DNA of 33,170 nt from Altererythrobacter xiamenensis (GCA_945906905.1 CAMDSM010000003.1:1-33170); one strand, 5' to 3'; positions 9,150-18,369 are shown, counted from the first letter of the stretch. Notes: generated from the sequence alone by a model not told the origin. Program-made: numbers and translations.

Positions 9150-9192
9150 CCGGACCTGTGAAAGAGCTTTCGCTGGCTCTGGCACAGGCCGG
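9150..9192. terminator. Strong hairpin downstream of metK and tannase (possible bidirectional terminator)
   Basis: CCGG-A-CCTGTG (9150-9160) pairs with CACAGG-CCGG (9183-9192), and inside it AGAGC (9163-9167) pairs with GCTCT (9176-9180). The stem is about 15 bp with a single bulge and a 2x2 internal loop. It lies 34 bp past the tannase stop and about 220 bp past metK. No T-run follows on either strand, so it may be a terminator, an RNA stabiliser or a repeat. Confidence 0.45.
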
Positions 9193-9225
9193 GGGCTGTA
9201 GGAAACAGGGTCTAGGGTCAGGACT

Positions 9226-10800
9226 CTAACTCTCGCCCACCCGGCACGAATAGCTCCCCACCAAGGCCGGATCGCCGCCGTCATAGTGGGCATAGGCCGG
9301 GTGCGGGCATAACGGCATCTGGCCGGGCGCACCACCTGCTCGGCTGGCGGGCACGGCGGCGGGGGCTGCGCCGCCCTCGGTCCATTCCACCAGCGGGCCG
9401 AGCAGGTCAAAACTGGTATAGGCGTTGCCGCCCTGGCAGTGCATCATGCCCGGCACCATGTAGAAGCGCGCGGCATTGTCCCACGCTTCGGCGCCGTTGG
9501 TGGCTCGGGCGCGCTGGAAATAGTCCCAAGTGTCAAAGGCCGAGAACCACGGATCGGAGACGCCGTGGTAGAAGATGATCTTGCTGCCCCGGCCAAGCCA
9601 GGTCGACAAGTTGGTCCAGAAGGCGGTGTCGGTCAGCCGCCCGATCGCGTCCCATTCGACCTGTTGCATCCGCGCATCGACATCCATTGTGCGCATGGTG
9701 CTGGGCGGACCGAGCGGGCCGGGCGCGCCAGAGGCCATGAAGCCGGGAATGCCCGCGCCCTGAAAGGTGATCCCGGTATCCCACGGGAATGGCACATAGA
9801 CCGGGCGGCCAGAGGCATCACGCGGCCCGGCAAAGGCTTGTGCCAATGCCTGCGTCCGCGCGGGCGTAAGGCAGCCCTCGCGCTCGCCTGCGCTGCATGA
9901 CAGCACGGCGGGATCGAAAGTGCGGCAGGCATTGACATTGGCGATGATGCCATCGGTGCGCCCGTCCGCCCCATCGCACTGGCGGATCAGCTCGCGATCA
10001 ACCAGCGCACGTTCGGCAGCAGTGAAACCGGCGGTAGTGGTCACCCCAGCGGATTGCGTGGCGTTGAGCAGCACCTGGCCATATTCAGCCACCATGTTGG
10101 AATGGCCCGGCCGCATCGCAGGCGCGCCAACCACGATTCCATCGAACAGTTCAGGGTAACGCTGGCTCGCCAGCATTCCCTCGCGCCCACCGGTGGAGCA
10201 GCCGGTCATATAGGAATGGTGCGGCGCGGCGCCATAGAAGCGCGCGGTGATATCGCGCGTGGCCAGCGTTACGGTGCGGACCGAGGTTTCGGCAAAATCG
10301 AGCGCAGCGCGCTGATCGGCGTGGAAGCTCTGGTCGAACACCGCGCCCTGATGTCCGCTGTCGTGGCTGGCAACGGCGAAACCGCGTGCCAGCGCGTTGC
10401 TCGCGCCCGCTGCGACCGGGCCGATGGCGGGTCTGATCGAGCCGTTGAGCCCGCCGCCGCCCATCAACAGATAGCGTTCGTTCCATACCACCGGTAGAGC
10501 CAGTTCAAACCCGATGCCATAGCTGACCCCGCCCGCGCCGCTGCGCTGGTTGATCGTGCCCGTAACGAGGCAGTGCGGTGCTGTGGTCATGGCCGGGCCG
10601 CCCTGACTGGCGGGCAGGTTGCGGCCTTCCGGGTAATAGGTGGAACCGGTGATGCGCACATCGCCGGAGACTTGACCCGATAGGGCCTCGCAGGATGCGG
10701 GATCGGCCTGTTCACCTTGGCCCTCAGCGGGCGCGGCGGATAATGGAGCCAATACCGCTGCGCCCAGCAACAACCTGATGAATGTCAGCGATCCGCGCAT
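9226..10800 (-). CDS. Tannase/feruloyl esterase family secreted hydrolase
   Basis: A 524-residue alpha/beta-hydrolase of the tannase family, which cleaves esters of phenolic acids such as gallate or ferulate. A signal peptide is evident (residues 1 to about 25, hydrophobic after MRGSLTFIR). The catalytic serine is Ser202 in GCSTGG, the aspartate Asp416 in GVSDPWF and the histidine His454 in GMMHC. Cys201 and Cys455 flank Ser and His, giving the CS-D-HC disulfide arrangement of this family. DGADGRTDGII (276-286) resembles its calcium loop. The start has AAAGGA upstream. It is divergent from the secreted SGNH hydrolase, so both may act on external plant- or alga-derived esters. The exact substrate is unknown. 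Confidence 0.9.
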   Translation of the reverse strand: MRGSLTFIRLLLGAAVLAPLSAAPAEGQGEQADPASCEALSGQVSGDVRITGSTYYPEGRNLPASQGGPAMTTAPHCLVTGTINQRSGAGGVSYGIGFELALPVVWNERYLLMGGGGLNGSIRPAIGPVAAGASNALARGFAVASHDSGHQGAVFDQSFHADQRAALDFAETSVRTVTLATRDITARFYGAAPHHSYMTGCSTGGREGMLASQRYPELFDGIVVGAPAMRPGHSNMVAEYGQVLLNATQSAGVTTTAGFTAAERALVDRELIRQCDGADGRTDGIIANVNACRTFDPAVLSCSAGEREGCLTPARTQALAQAFAGPRDASGRPVYVPFPWDTGITFQGAGIPGFMASGAPGPLGPPSTMRTMDVDARMQQVEWDAIGRLTDTAFWTNLSTWLGRGSKIIFYHGVSDPWFSAFDTWDYFQRARATNGAEAWDNAARFYMVPGMMHCQGGNAYTSFDLLGPLVEWTEGGAAPAAVPASRAGGAPGQMPLCPHPAYAHYDGGDPALVGSYSCRVGES

Positions 10801-10858
10801 GGCCCAGTCCTTTCCCGTTCTGTTTTGCCAAGGCTAGCAAGCCAGACAAACTGCGACA

Positions 10859-10876
10859 ACATGGGATTGCCCATGT
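10859..10876. promoter_or_regulatory. Palindromic operator candidate between tannase and SGNH hydrolase
   Basis: ACATGGG and CCCATGT form a perfect 7-4-7 inverted repeat in the 129 bp divergent gap. It lies 59 bp from the tannase start and 54 bp from the SGNH start. The symmetry and position suit a dimeric repressor controlling both genes. No regulator gene is adjacent, so the binding protein is unknown. Confidence 0.5.
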
Positions 10877-10929
10877 GCATTGTAACGCGGGTGCGGCTTG
10901 CTAAGATCGCGGCCAAGGGAGACCAGAGG

Positions 10930-12183
10930 ATGATCATGTTCAAATTGGCGGCGCTGGCGCTGGCCGCCACGCTGCTTACCAACCCCGCCATGACCCAGAC
11001 GGACCTTGCCGCCCCGCCGGGCTTGTGGGTCGCCAGCTGGACCGCCAGCCCGCACGCACCGCTGATGGCTGAAGGCCCGTTCGCCGCCGCCAGCTATGAC
11101 AATGTCACCATCAGCCAGATCTTGCGCCTGAGCGAGGGCGGCAACCGCCTGCGTGTTCGGCTGACCAACCGCTATGGCAGCGGACCGCTCGCCATCGGCC
11201 GCGCGCGGATATTCCAGATCGACGATGCGGGGGCCGAGGTTCCCGGCACCAGCCGGATGCTCACCTTCGGCGGCAACACTGGCGCAGTGATCCCGCGTGG
11301 AAGCCCCTTTGCCAGCGACGTGGTCGCCCTCGAACTGCCCGATCTCGCCCGCATCAAGGTGGAATTCCACCTGCCCACCCCCACCGGACCGTGCACCTGC
11401 CACCTCACCGGGCAGGATGTGCTGGCGGTCTCGGCCCCCGGCGATCATGTGGGTGAGGCGTGGGAGCCTGTTTCCACCTCCAGCACCCGCGCCTTCCTGC
11501 AGACGGTGGAAGTGCTCAGCCCCGATGCGAGTGGCACCATCGTCACTTTCGGCGATTCGATCACTGATGGCGTCGGCTCCACTCCGGGTGCCAACCGCCG
11601 CTGGCCCGATATTCTGGCCAATCGCCTGCAGGAGGCGGGGCTGGAATATGCCGTCGCCAATGCCGGGATCAGCGGCAACCGCGTGCTCAGCCCCGGCATG
11701 GGCGAAAGCGCGCTCGCCCGGTTTGACGAGGACGTGCTGAGCCTGCCCAATGTCACCCATCTGATCATTTTCGTCGGCGTGAACGATATCGGCAACCGCT
11801 TTGGCCAGATGCCGCGCGGAATGAGTGCCCTCATGCTCGATCAGCCCGCAATTGATGCAGACCAGATGATCGCCGGCTACCGCCAGTTGATCGACCGCGC
11901 ACGGGACCGTGGTATCGTCGTGCTCGGATCGCCCATCGGCCCCTACAAGGGCGCGGGATATTGGAGCGAGGAAGGCGAGGCGGCGCGCGTGGCGATCAAC
12001 GACTGGATCATCAACAGCGGCGAGTTTGATGGCGTGGTCCGGCTCGACACCGCTTTTGCCGATCCGGCCGATCCGGCACAGATGCGTGATGGCTATCACA
12101 TGGGCGATTACCTGCACGGCTCGGATGCGGGCTTGGCTGCCGTGGGTGAATCCATCGACCTGACGCTGTTCGCACAATTTTGA
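10930..12183 (+). CDS. Secreted SGNH/GDSL-family hydrolase
   Basis: A 417-residue esterase or acetylesterase. After a signal peptide (MIMFKLAALALAATLL, cleavage near the AMTQ region) comes a beta-rich domain to about residue 195, then the SGNH domain. Block I is GDSITDG with Ser210, the oxyanion residues are in NAGISGNRV and FVGVNDIGN, and the C-terminal DYLH (DxxH) supplies Asp and His. The start could be ATG 10930 or 10936. Both have purine-rich sites (GGGAGA, AGAGGA), and the longer reading from 10825 would place the signal peptide internally. It probably removes acyl or acetyl groups from polysaccharide. The neighbouring secreted esterase fits a shared external role. Confidence 0.88.
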   Translation: MIMFKLAALALAATLLTNPAMTQTDLAAPPGLWVASWTASPHAPLMAEGPFAAASYDNVTISQILRLSEGGNRLRVRLTNRYGSGPLAIGRARIFQIDDAGAEVPGTSRMLTFGGNTGAVIPRGSPFASDVVALELPDLARIKVEFHLPTPTGPCTCHLTGQDVLAVSAPGDHVGEAWEPVSTSSTRAFLQTVEVLSPDASGTIVTFGDSITDGVGSTPGANRRWPDILANRLQEAGLEYAVANAGISGNRVLSPGMGESALARFDEDVLSLPNVTHLIIFVGVNDIGNRFGQMPRGMSALMLDQPAIDADQMIAGYRQLIDRARDRGIVVLGSPIGPYKGAGYWSEEGEAARVAINDWIINSGEFDGVVRLDTAFADPADPAQMRDGYHMGDYLHGSDAGLAAVGESIDLTLFAQF

Positions 12184-12247
12184 CCTGATCGATCCAGCGG
12201 GAGGGGCTTTAACTTCCCCCTAAGGGACTATCGCTAAGAACTGCCAA

Positions 12248-13999
12248 ATGATGAGCAGGCGGATCTTGGGGCTGATCCTGCGGATAGCCGTGGTGGTGCT
12301 GGCGCTGAGTGCGCCAGCCAGCGCCTTTGCGTCGACCACGCACGAGCGTCTGCACGGCCAATTGGTCAACCACGCACACGAACCGCTGCAACCCACCTGC
12401 CACGGCTATTCTCAAACCGTAATGCCTCTGGGCCAGGCGATCACCGCGGTCGAATGGAATTGCCGCCCGAGCGGCTGGCGCGATGGCAACACGGTAAGCT
12501 GGCTGAGCTTCTCGGGCTGGACTGAGGGCGAACCGCCGCTGTTACTTTCCAGCCGCATCACCGTGTTCGAAAGCCTTTCCATCGCCGCGATTGCTGATGG
12601 TGCGGTGCAAGCCGTGGTGCATTATTCCAACGACGATGCCCGCCCGCGCATTGCCGGGCCGGTGTTCTCATTGCCGATGCCTGCAACCGATGCCGCCACC
12701 GATGGCTTCATCGTGCGCATCGTGCGCCCGCATTCGGTGACAATTGCCAGCGAGGCCACCGTCACCAGCGATCCGTTTGATCTGGCGATCACGCCGATGT
12801 CACTGATACTGCTGGCGATGGTTGCGGGTATGCTGCTGATGCCACTGATGCTCGATGCGATGTTCTATGTCGTGCTGCGCGAACGGTTCGTACTGCTCCA
12901 TGCCGGCATGACGATGGCGATGCTGGCCTATGTGATGTTTACCGGCGGCGTGGTGCATGGCTTTGCCGATGTGCCGGTTTCGCTGCAAGCGGTGCTGGGG
13001 CCGCTGGTGTGGGCAATCGGCGTGGGATTGGGCGGCCTGTTCACCGTGGCTTTTCTTGAACGCGACGCGCTGCCGGATTGGTTGCGCAAGACCGTGATCG
13101 TGATCGGCTGGTGGACCATGCTGGTGCCTGGTTTCTTCGCCCTGCAACTGGATGCGACCCAGCCGTTCGACAACCAGATGTATTTCCTATCCATCGCCGC
13201 TGCCATCCCGACCTATCTGGTGGCGATAGTGGTAGCGTTGTTTTCTGGCAGCAAGGCGGCGCGCTATCTGATCGTGGCGTGGATGCCGATCATCTTGGCC
13301 TCGGCGGATCGGCTGCTGCGAGGCATGGGTGTCTATTCGGCCCCGGCCTCGGCCGATCAGGCGTTGTATCTGGCGATGGCACTGGAAGTGATGATTATCT
13401 CGCTGGGCGTGGCCGAACGCTTCTTGACCGTGCGGCGCGAACGCGATCTGGCGCTCAACCAGGCCCGCTCGCTGGGGGAGTTGAGCGAGCGTGATCCGCT
13501 GACCGATCTGCTCAACCGCCGGGCCGTGGTCGAACGATTCGACAGCTTGCGGGCGGCCGGGTTTACCACTTTTGCCTTGCTCGATATCGATCATTTCAAG
13601 ACGGTCAACGACACCTTCGGTCATGGCATAGGTGACAATGTGCTGCGGGCCGTTGCGCGCGCACTGCAACCGGATGACGATTGCATTGCCGTGCGCATGG
13701 GCGGGGAGGAGTTCCTGCTGCTACTGCGCGGGCGCGGAGCGGCCCAACGCGCCGAACAGCGCCGCCAGGCAATCGTGCTCCACGTGGCCAATGCGGCGCA
13801 GCTTGACCGGCCGGTTACCGCCAGCATGGGGCTGGTCGAAGCACCGGCAGGGGCGCTGGCCGAGGCCGGCTTTGAGGCAATCTATCGCCGGGCCGACAAG
13901 TTGCTCTACGAAGCCAAGGAAGCCGGGCGCAACCGGACCATCAGCGAAAGGTTGCAACTGTTCCGCAGACGGCATGACACGCGCCGCACTGTTTTCTAG
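12248..13999 (+). CDS. Membrane-bound diguanylate cyclase (7TM sensor plus GGDEF)
   Basis: A 583-residue protein making cyclic di-GMP from GTP. Residues 1-28 look like a signal peptide or first span, 30-180 a periplasmic domain with paired cysteines (Cys51, Cys72), and 184-395 hold about seven hydrophobic spans, like 7TMR-DISM receptors. The GGDEF domain spans about 412-570, with DIDHFK at 446-451, NDTFGHGIGD and the active-site GGEEF at 485-489. The RxxD allosteric inhibitory site expected just before GGEEF is replaced by DDDC, so product feedback is probably absent. The start is ATG 12248 (or 12251). The upstream ribosome-binding site is weak. The ligand of the periplasmic domain is unknown. 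Confidence 0.92.
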   Translation: MMSRRILGLILRIAVVVLALSAPASAFASTTHERLHGQLVNHAHEPLQPTCHGYSQTVMPLGQAITAVEWNCRPSGWRDGNTVSWLSFSGWTEGEPPLLLSSRITVFESLSIAAIADGAVQAVVHYSNDDARPRIAGPVFSLPMPATDAATDGFIVRIVRPHSVTIASEATVTSDPFDLAITPMSLILLAMVAGMLLMPLMLDAMFYVVLRERFVLLHAGMTMAMLAYVMFTGGVVHGFADVPVSLQAVLGPLVWAIGVGLGGLFTVAFLERDALPDWLRKTVIVIGWWTMLVPGFFALQLDATQPFDNQMYFLSIAAAIPTYLVAIVVALFSGSKAARYLIVAWMPIILASADRLLRGMGVYSAPASADQALYLAMALEVMIISLGVAERFLTVRRERDLALNQARSLGELSERDPLTDLLNRRAVVERFDSLRAAGFTTFALLDIDHFKTVNDTFGHGIGDNVLRAVARALQPDDDCIAVRMGGEEFLLLLRGRGAAQRAEQRRQAIVLHVANAAQLDRPVTASMGLVEAPAGALAEAGFEAIYRRADKLLYEAKEAGRNRTISERLQLFRRRHDTRRTVF

Positions 14000-14016
14000 A
14001 GTGTGTGTGTTGATAT

Positions 14017-14412
14017 TCAGCCCATAAAGGGCGCGGAAACCTCCGGCGGCACGCGCATCAGCCGCCCGCTGGCCCGCTCCACCATCGCCCAGGTTGTCCG
14101 CGCCCGAACCAGCAGTTTGCCGCCCGCATCGGTAAAGGTGATATGCCGATCAAACCGCGCGCCCGATGGGCCTTCGCGGATCTCGGTCAGCGCCGTCACC
14201 ACATCGCCCAGACCGACATTGCCGCGATAGTCAATCTCGTGCCGGGTCACCACCCAGGCATATTTGGCGACGTGGTCGGGATCGCCATCGCGCGTCCAAT
14301 GCGCCGTGGCAATCTCCTCCATCCACCCGACCCAGACGGCATTGTTGACGTGGCCAAGTTCGTCAATGTGCTGGGCTTGGGCGGTGAAGGACATGGTGAA
14401 GGACCGGGCCAT
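14017..14412 (-). CDS. Hotdog-fold acyl-CoA thioesterase (4HBT family)
   Basis: A 131-residue single-domain thioesterase that would hydrolyse an acyl-CoA or acyl-ACP. HIDELGHVNNAVWVGWMEE at 15-33 is the family signature, with Asp17 the likely catalytic residue, followed by the YRGNVGLGDVV and TWAMVERASGR strands. The ATG shares one base with the stop of the oligopeptidase gene (TAATG), so the pair is translationally coupled although no biochemical link is obvious. The gene converges on the diguanylate cyclase with 17 bp between stops. The substrate cannot be assigned. Confidence 0.88.
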   Translation of the reverse strand: MARSFTMSFTAQAQHIDELGHVNNAVWVGWMEEIATAHWTRDGDPDHVAKYAWVVTRHEIDYRGNVGLGDVVTALTEIREGPSGARFDRHITFTDAGGKLLVRARTTWAMVERASGRLMRVPPEVSAPFMG

Positions 14413-16511
14413 TATTTTCGGCCTACCGCTGCGCTACTTGAGGCCGATCCCTCCAACCCCAACTGCCACAGGATAAACGCCATCTCCTCAGCATCCTCGC
14501 GCAGGCCCTCGAACCGCCCCGATTTGCCCGCGTGGCCCGCGCCCATATTGGTCTTGAGCAGCAGCACGTTGTCGTCAGTCTTGAACTCGCGCAATTTTGC
14601 CACCCATTTGGCCGGTTCCCAATAGGTGACGCGCGGATCGTTCAGGCCCGCCGTCACCAGCATCGGCGGATAGGCTTGCGCACACACCTGATCATAGGGC
14701 GAATAGCTGCGGATAGTGTTGAAGGCCGCCGCGCTTTCGATCGGGTTGCCCCATTCGGGCCACTCGCCCGGCGTCAGCGGCAGGCTGTCATCCAGCATCG
14801 TCGCCAGCACATCGACGAACGGCACATGCGCCACCACTGCGCCGAACAGATCGGGCGCCTGGTTGATCGCCGCCCCTATCAACTCGCCCCCGGCAGAGCC
14901 GCCGCTGGCGCTGATCCGGCCCGGCGCGGTATAGCCAAGCTCCGCCAGACCGCGCGCCACGTCGACGAAATCGTTGAAGGTATTGGTCCGCTGCTCCAGC
15001 TTGCCCGCCAGATACCAGCGCCGCCCCAGATCGTCCCCGCCACGAATATGGGCGATGGCATAGGCCATGCCGCGATCGACCAAGGACAAGCGGTTGGTCG
15101 AAAAGCCCGGATCGACGCCATAGCCATAGGCGCCGTAGGAATAGACGTGCAGCGGGCCGCCCGGCTCCCTGTCCCGCCGCTGGACGATGCTCACCGGCAC
15201 CAAGGCCCCATCGCGCGCGGCAATGCTGATCCGCTCGACCGCATAGAGCCTTGGATCATAGCCCGAGGGAATCTCCTGCACCTTGAGCACTTCCAAAGCG
15301 CCGCTGGTGAGGTGATAATCATAGACCGTTCCCGGCGTGACCATCGATTCATACCCGATCCGCAAGCGATCTACATCCCACTCGGGATTATGGCCCAAGC
15401 CAGCGCAAAAGCTCGCCTCGGGAAAAGCGATGGTCTCTACCGCGCCTGAATCGCCGTATTGGCGGATCTGTATCTGGTCGAGGCCGTTCAGCCGCCCCTC
15501 GGTGACGTAAAAATCCGCAAACAGGCTGAAATCGGTGAGGTAGAAGGCGTCTGACCCTTCGATCAGCGTGGTCCAGCAGCCCGGATCGGCCAGTGGAGCG
15601 GTGGCGAGGCGGAAGTTTACGTGGATGTCATTGGCCCAGATAAACAGCGTCTCGCCGTGCAGATCGACGCCATATTCCACCCCCGCTTGCCGCGCGCGCA
15701 CCAGCACCGGCGGGGCCAGCGGATCGGCGGCGGGGATCAGGCGCACCTCGCTGGTTTCATTGTCACCCGCCGCGATAATCAGCCACTCGCGGTTGGCCGA
15801 CATTCCTGGCGAGGCGGAAAAACCCAGCTGGTGTTCGTGATAGAGCTCAACATCGCCGGCTGGATCGCTGCCCAGCCTGTGCGCGCGAATGCTCTGGACC
15901 CGCCAATGCTCGTTGACATGGCCATAGATCAGCATGGTGTCGTGCGCCGCCCACACCAGATCGCTGTTGGTCTCCCCGATCACATCGGCCAGCTTTTCGC
16001 CCGTTTCCAGATCGACGATGTGGACGGTGAAGCGCTCGGACCCGTCGGTGTCGCTGGCATAGGCGATGTAGCGCCCGGTCTCGCTCACCGAAATGGCGTT
16101 GAGGCTAAAATAATCGAGGCCCGCCGCCAATGCCGGAACATCGAGGATCAGCTGATTTTCGCCACCAGCGACGGGCTTGCGGTAATGCTTGCGATATTCG
16201 CTGCCCAGCTCAAATTCGGACCAATAGAGCCAAGCCCCATCGCGCTGCGGCACGGTGGAATCATCCTCTTTGATGCGCCCGCGCATTTCGGCAAACAGCG
16301 TGTCGATCAGGCCTTTGTGCGGGGCCATGGCGGTTTCGAACCACTGGTTCTCGGCGGCCAAATGCGCCAGCACATCGGGATCGGTGACATCGGGATAGGC
16401 CGGATCGCGCAGCCAGTGATAGGGATCGGATATGGTCACGCCGTGCTGGGTATAGGAATATTGGCGCTTTTGGGCACGCGGGGCGGTTTGGTTCAAGGTT
16501 CTGGTCTCCAT
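14412..16511 (-). CDS. ptrB: Oligopeptidase B (S9A serine peptidase)
   Basis: Cleaves small peptides after Arg or Lys. The 699-residue protein begins with VTISDPYHWLRD, has a beta-propeller (about 75-425) and a C-terminal hydrolase domain. The triad is Ser539 in SGGSAGGE, Asp625 in LNDPRV and His660 in MGAGHAGKSGR. PGEWPEWGNP at 581-590 is characteristic of the oligopeptidase B branch rather than prolyl oligopeptidase. No signal peptide is seen, so it is cytoplasmic. It is divergent from the Xaa-Pro aminopeptidase gene 52 bp away. Together these would finish the degradation of peptides with basic or proline residues. Confidence 0.94.
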   Translation of the reverse strand: METRTLNQTAPRAQKRQYSYTQHGVTISDPYHWLRDPAYPDVTDPDVLAHLAAENQWFETAMAPHKGLIDTLFAEMRGRIKEDDSTVPQRDGAWLYWSEFELGSEYRKHYRKPVAGGENQLILDVPALAAGLDYFSLNAISVSETGRYIAYASDTDGSERFTVHIVDLETGEKLADVIGETNSDLVWAAHDTMLIYGHVNEHWRVQSIRAHRLGSDPAGDVELYHEHQLGFSASPGMSANREWLIIAAGDNETSEVRLIPAADPLAPPVLVRARQAGVEYGVDLHGETLFIWANDIHVNFRLATAPLADPGCWTTLIEGSDAFYLTDFSLFADFYVTEGRLNGLDQIQIRQYGDSGAVETIAFPEASFCAGLGHNPEWDVDRLRIGYESMVTPGTVYDYHLTSGALEVLKVQEIPSGYDPRLYAVERISIAARDGALVPVSIVQRRDREPGGPLHVYSYGAYGYGVDPGFSTNRLSLVDRGMAYAIAHIRGGDDLGRRWYLAGKLEQRTNTFNDFVDVARGLAELGYTAPGRISASGGSAGGELIGAAINQAPDLFGAVVAHVPFVDVLATMLDDSLPLTPGEWPEWGNPIESAAAFNTIRSYSPYDQVCAQAYPPMLVTAGLNDPRVTYWEPAKWVAKLREFKTDDNVLLLKTNMGAGHAGKSGRFEGLREDAEEMAFILWQLGLEGSASSSAAVGRK

Positions 16512-16528
16512 GCGCAGGTGTGGTAGAG

Positions 16529-16554
16529 CTTCCGGTTACATATTCAACCGGAAG
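16529..16554. promoter_or_regulatory. Perfect palindrome between two divergent peptidase genes
   Basis: CTTCCGGTT (16529-16537) and AACCGGAAG (16546-16554) form a perfect 9-8-9 inverted repeat in the 52 bp gap between ptrB (start 16511) and the aminopeptidase (start 16564). The right arm also holds GGAAG, the only ribosome-binding candidate for the aminopeptidase. It could be an operator bound by a dimer or an RNA hairpin controlling translation. Confidence 0.55.
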
Positions 16555-16563
16555 CACGCCGCC

Positions 16564-18369
16564 ATGCTGATGAACACTTTTGAAGCCCGCCTGACCGCCC
16601 TGCGCGAGGAATTGGCCCGGCGCGGCCTTGCCGGTTTCGTGGTGCCGATCAGTGACGAACATCTGTCCGAATATGTCGGCTCCTATGCCCAGCGCCTCGC
16701 ATGGCTGACGGGCTTTGGAGGATCGGCCGGGACTGTGGCGGTGCTCAAAGATCGCGCGGCGATCTTCGTTGACGGGCGCTATACGCTGCAAGTGCGCGAT
16801 CAGGTGGATGGGCGCTTGTATGACTATATGTCGGTGCCGCAGGATTCGTTGGCCGACTGGCTGGCCGAACATGCTCCCGCGGGCGCGCAAGTGGGCTTTG
16901 ATCCGTGGTTGCATACGTCCGGCTGGGCCAAGGCCGTGGCCGAGCGGCTGGACAAGGCTGGGGCCAAGCTGGTGCCGGTGGAGAGCAATCCAGTCGATGC
17001 CGTCTGGAATGACCGGCCCGAACCCTCCACCGCCCCCACCTTCCTTCAAGACGAGGCCTTGGCGGGCCGCTCCAGCGCCGACAAGCGCGGGGCAATCGGT
17101 GAATGGCTGAAGGCGAAAGAGCTGGATGCAGTGGTGATCTCGGCGCTCGATTCGGTCGCCTGGGTGCTAAATATCCGCGGGTCAGATGTTGAGCGTACAC
17201 CCGTGGCCTTGTCCTATCTGACGGTCCTCGCTGATGGCACGGCGGACTGGTTCATCGCCCCGGACAAAGTTCCCGCCCAAGTCGCCGACGCGCTGGGCAA
17301 TGCCGTTCGAGTGCGTGACCGGGGCACCTTTGAGGCTGCGCTGGGCGATTTTTCCGGCAAGGCCGTGGCTGCCGATCCGCAGCACTCGGTTGCGGCGATT
17401 GTTTCCGCGCTGGAGGCGGCGGGGGCGAAAGTTGCAGGCCTGCCCGATCCCGCTCTGCTGCCCAAGGCGATCAAGACATCAGCCGAACAGCACGGCCACC
17501 GGGCGGCGCAGGCCCGCGATGGCGCGGCGGTCTCGCGTTTCCTCCACTGGCTTGAGGCTGAGGCACCCAAGGGCAGCGTCGATGAACTGTCCGCTGCCGC
17601 CAAGCTGCAAATGTGCCGTGAAGCCTGTGGCGATCTGCGTGACTTGTCGTTCGACACCATCAGCGGCGCGGGGCCAAACGGCGCAGTGGTCCATTACCGG
17701 GTGAGCGAGGAAACCAACCGCCAACTGGAGCCGAACAGCGTCTATCTGGTCGATAGCGGCGGGCAATATCCTGATGGCACAACCGACATCACCCGCACCG
17801 TGTGGATCGGCCCCAATGCTCCGCCAGCCGAGGTCAAGGACCGCTACACCCGCGTGCTCAAGGGCCATATCGCGCTGGCCGTGCAGACATTCCCGGCGGG
17901 AACCACCGGATCGCAGCTCGACACTTTGGCGCGGCAGTTCCTGTGGGCGGCGGGCCTCGACTATGCCCACGGCACCGGCCACGGCGTCGGCAGTTTCCTC
18001 TCGGTCCACGAAGGCCCGCAGCGGATTGCCAAGCCCAGAGGTGGTCAGGCGGGTGGTGAGCAGGAATTGATGGCGGGCATGTTCCTCTCGAACGAGCCGG
18101 GTTATTACAAGAGCGGCGAATACGGCATCCGGATCGAAAATCTGGTGCTGGTCGAAGCACGCCAGATCGCCGGAATGGAAGGCGAATGGCTCGGCTTTGA
18201 AACGCTCACCCTGGTGCCGATAGACCGCAGCCTGGTGGATCTCGGCCTGCTCTCCGGCGCCGAACTGGCCTGGTGGAACGCCTATCACGCGCGCGTTTTG
18301 CAAGTGATCGGCCCGCAACTGACCGGGCCAGATCGGAGCTGGCTGGAGGAGGCCTGCGCGCCCTTATGA
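16564..18369 (+). CDS. pepP: Xaa-Pro aminopeptidase (M24B)
   Basis: Removes N-terminal residues preceding proline, using a two-metal centre. The 601-residue protein has the three-domain layout of the long Xaa-Pro aminopeptidases: two creatinase-like N-terminal domains (to about 300) and a catalytic pita-bread domain. Metal ligands are visible in VDSGGQYPDGTTDITRT (two Asp), GTGHGVGSFLSVHEGP (His) and the paired Glu of LSNEPGYY and GIRIENLVLV. ATG 16564 is preferred: translation from 16510 would overlap the ptrB start and add 18 unrelated residues. Its TGA overlaps the ATG of a 34-codon frame. The symbol is used for the function and may differ from the short E. coli enzyme. Confidence 0.92.
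   Translation: MLMNTFEARLTALREELARRGLAGFVVPISDEHLSEYVGSYAQRLAWLTGFGGSAGTVAVLKDRAAIFVDGRYTLQVRDQVDGRLYDYMSVPQDSLADWLAEHAPAGAQVGFDPWLHTSGWAKAVAERLDKAGAKLVPVESNPVDAVWNDRPEPSTAPTFLQDEALAGRSSADKRGAIGEWLKAKELDAVVISALDSVAWVLNIRGSDVERTPVALSYLTVLADGTADWFIAPDKVPAQVADALGNAVRVRDRGTFEAALGDFSGKAVAADPQHSVAAIVSALEAAGAKVAGLPDPALLPKAIKTSAEQHGHRAAQARDGAAVSRFLHWLEAEAPKGSVDELSAAAKLQMCREACGDLRDLSFDTISGAGPNGAVVHYRVSEETNRQLEPNSVYLVDSGGQYPDGTTDITRTVWIGPNAPPAEVKDRYTRVLKGHIALAVQTFPAGTTGSQLDTLARQFLWAAGLDYAHGTGHGVGSFLSVHEGPQRIAKPRGGQAGGEQELMAGMFLSNEPGYYKSGEYGIRIENLVLVEARQIAGMEGEWLGFETLTLVPIDRSLVDLGLLSGAELAWWNAYHARVLQVIGPQLTGPDRSWLEEACAPL

Noticed and set aside
8949-9161. 70-codon frame downstream of metK
   Set aside because: Overlaps palindromic and GGTGACA repeats, has a TTG start without a ribosome-binding site and no recognisable product.
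10834-12177. 447-codon minus-strand open frame
   Set aside because: Antisense to the SGNH hydrolase, with no recognisable domain.
14532-16526. Two plus-strand frames of about 300 codons
   Set aside because: Antisense to oligopeptidase B, whose catalytic motifs are all intact.
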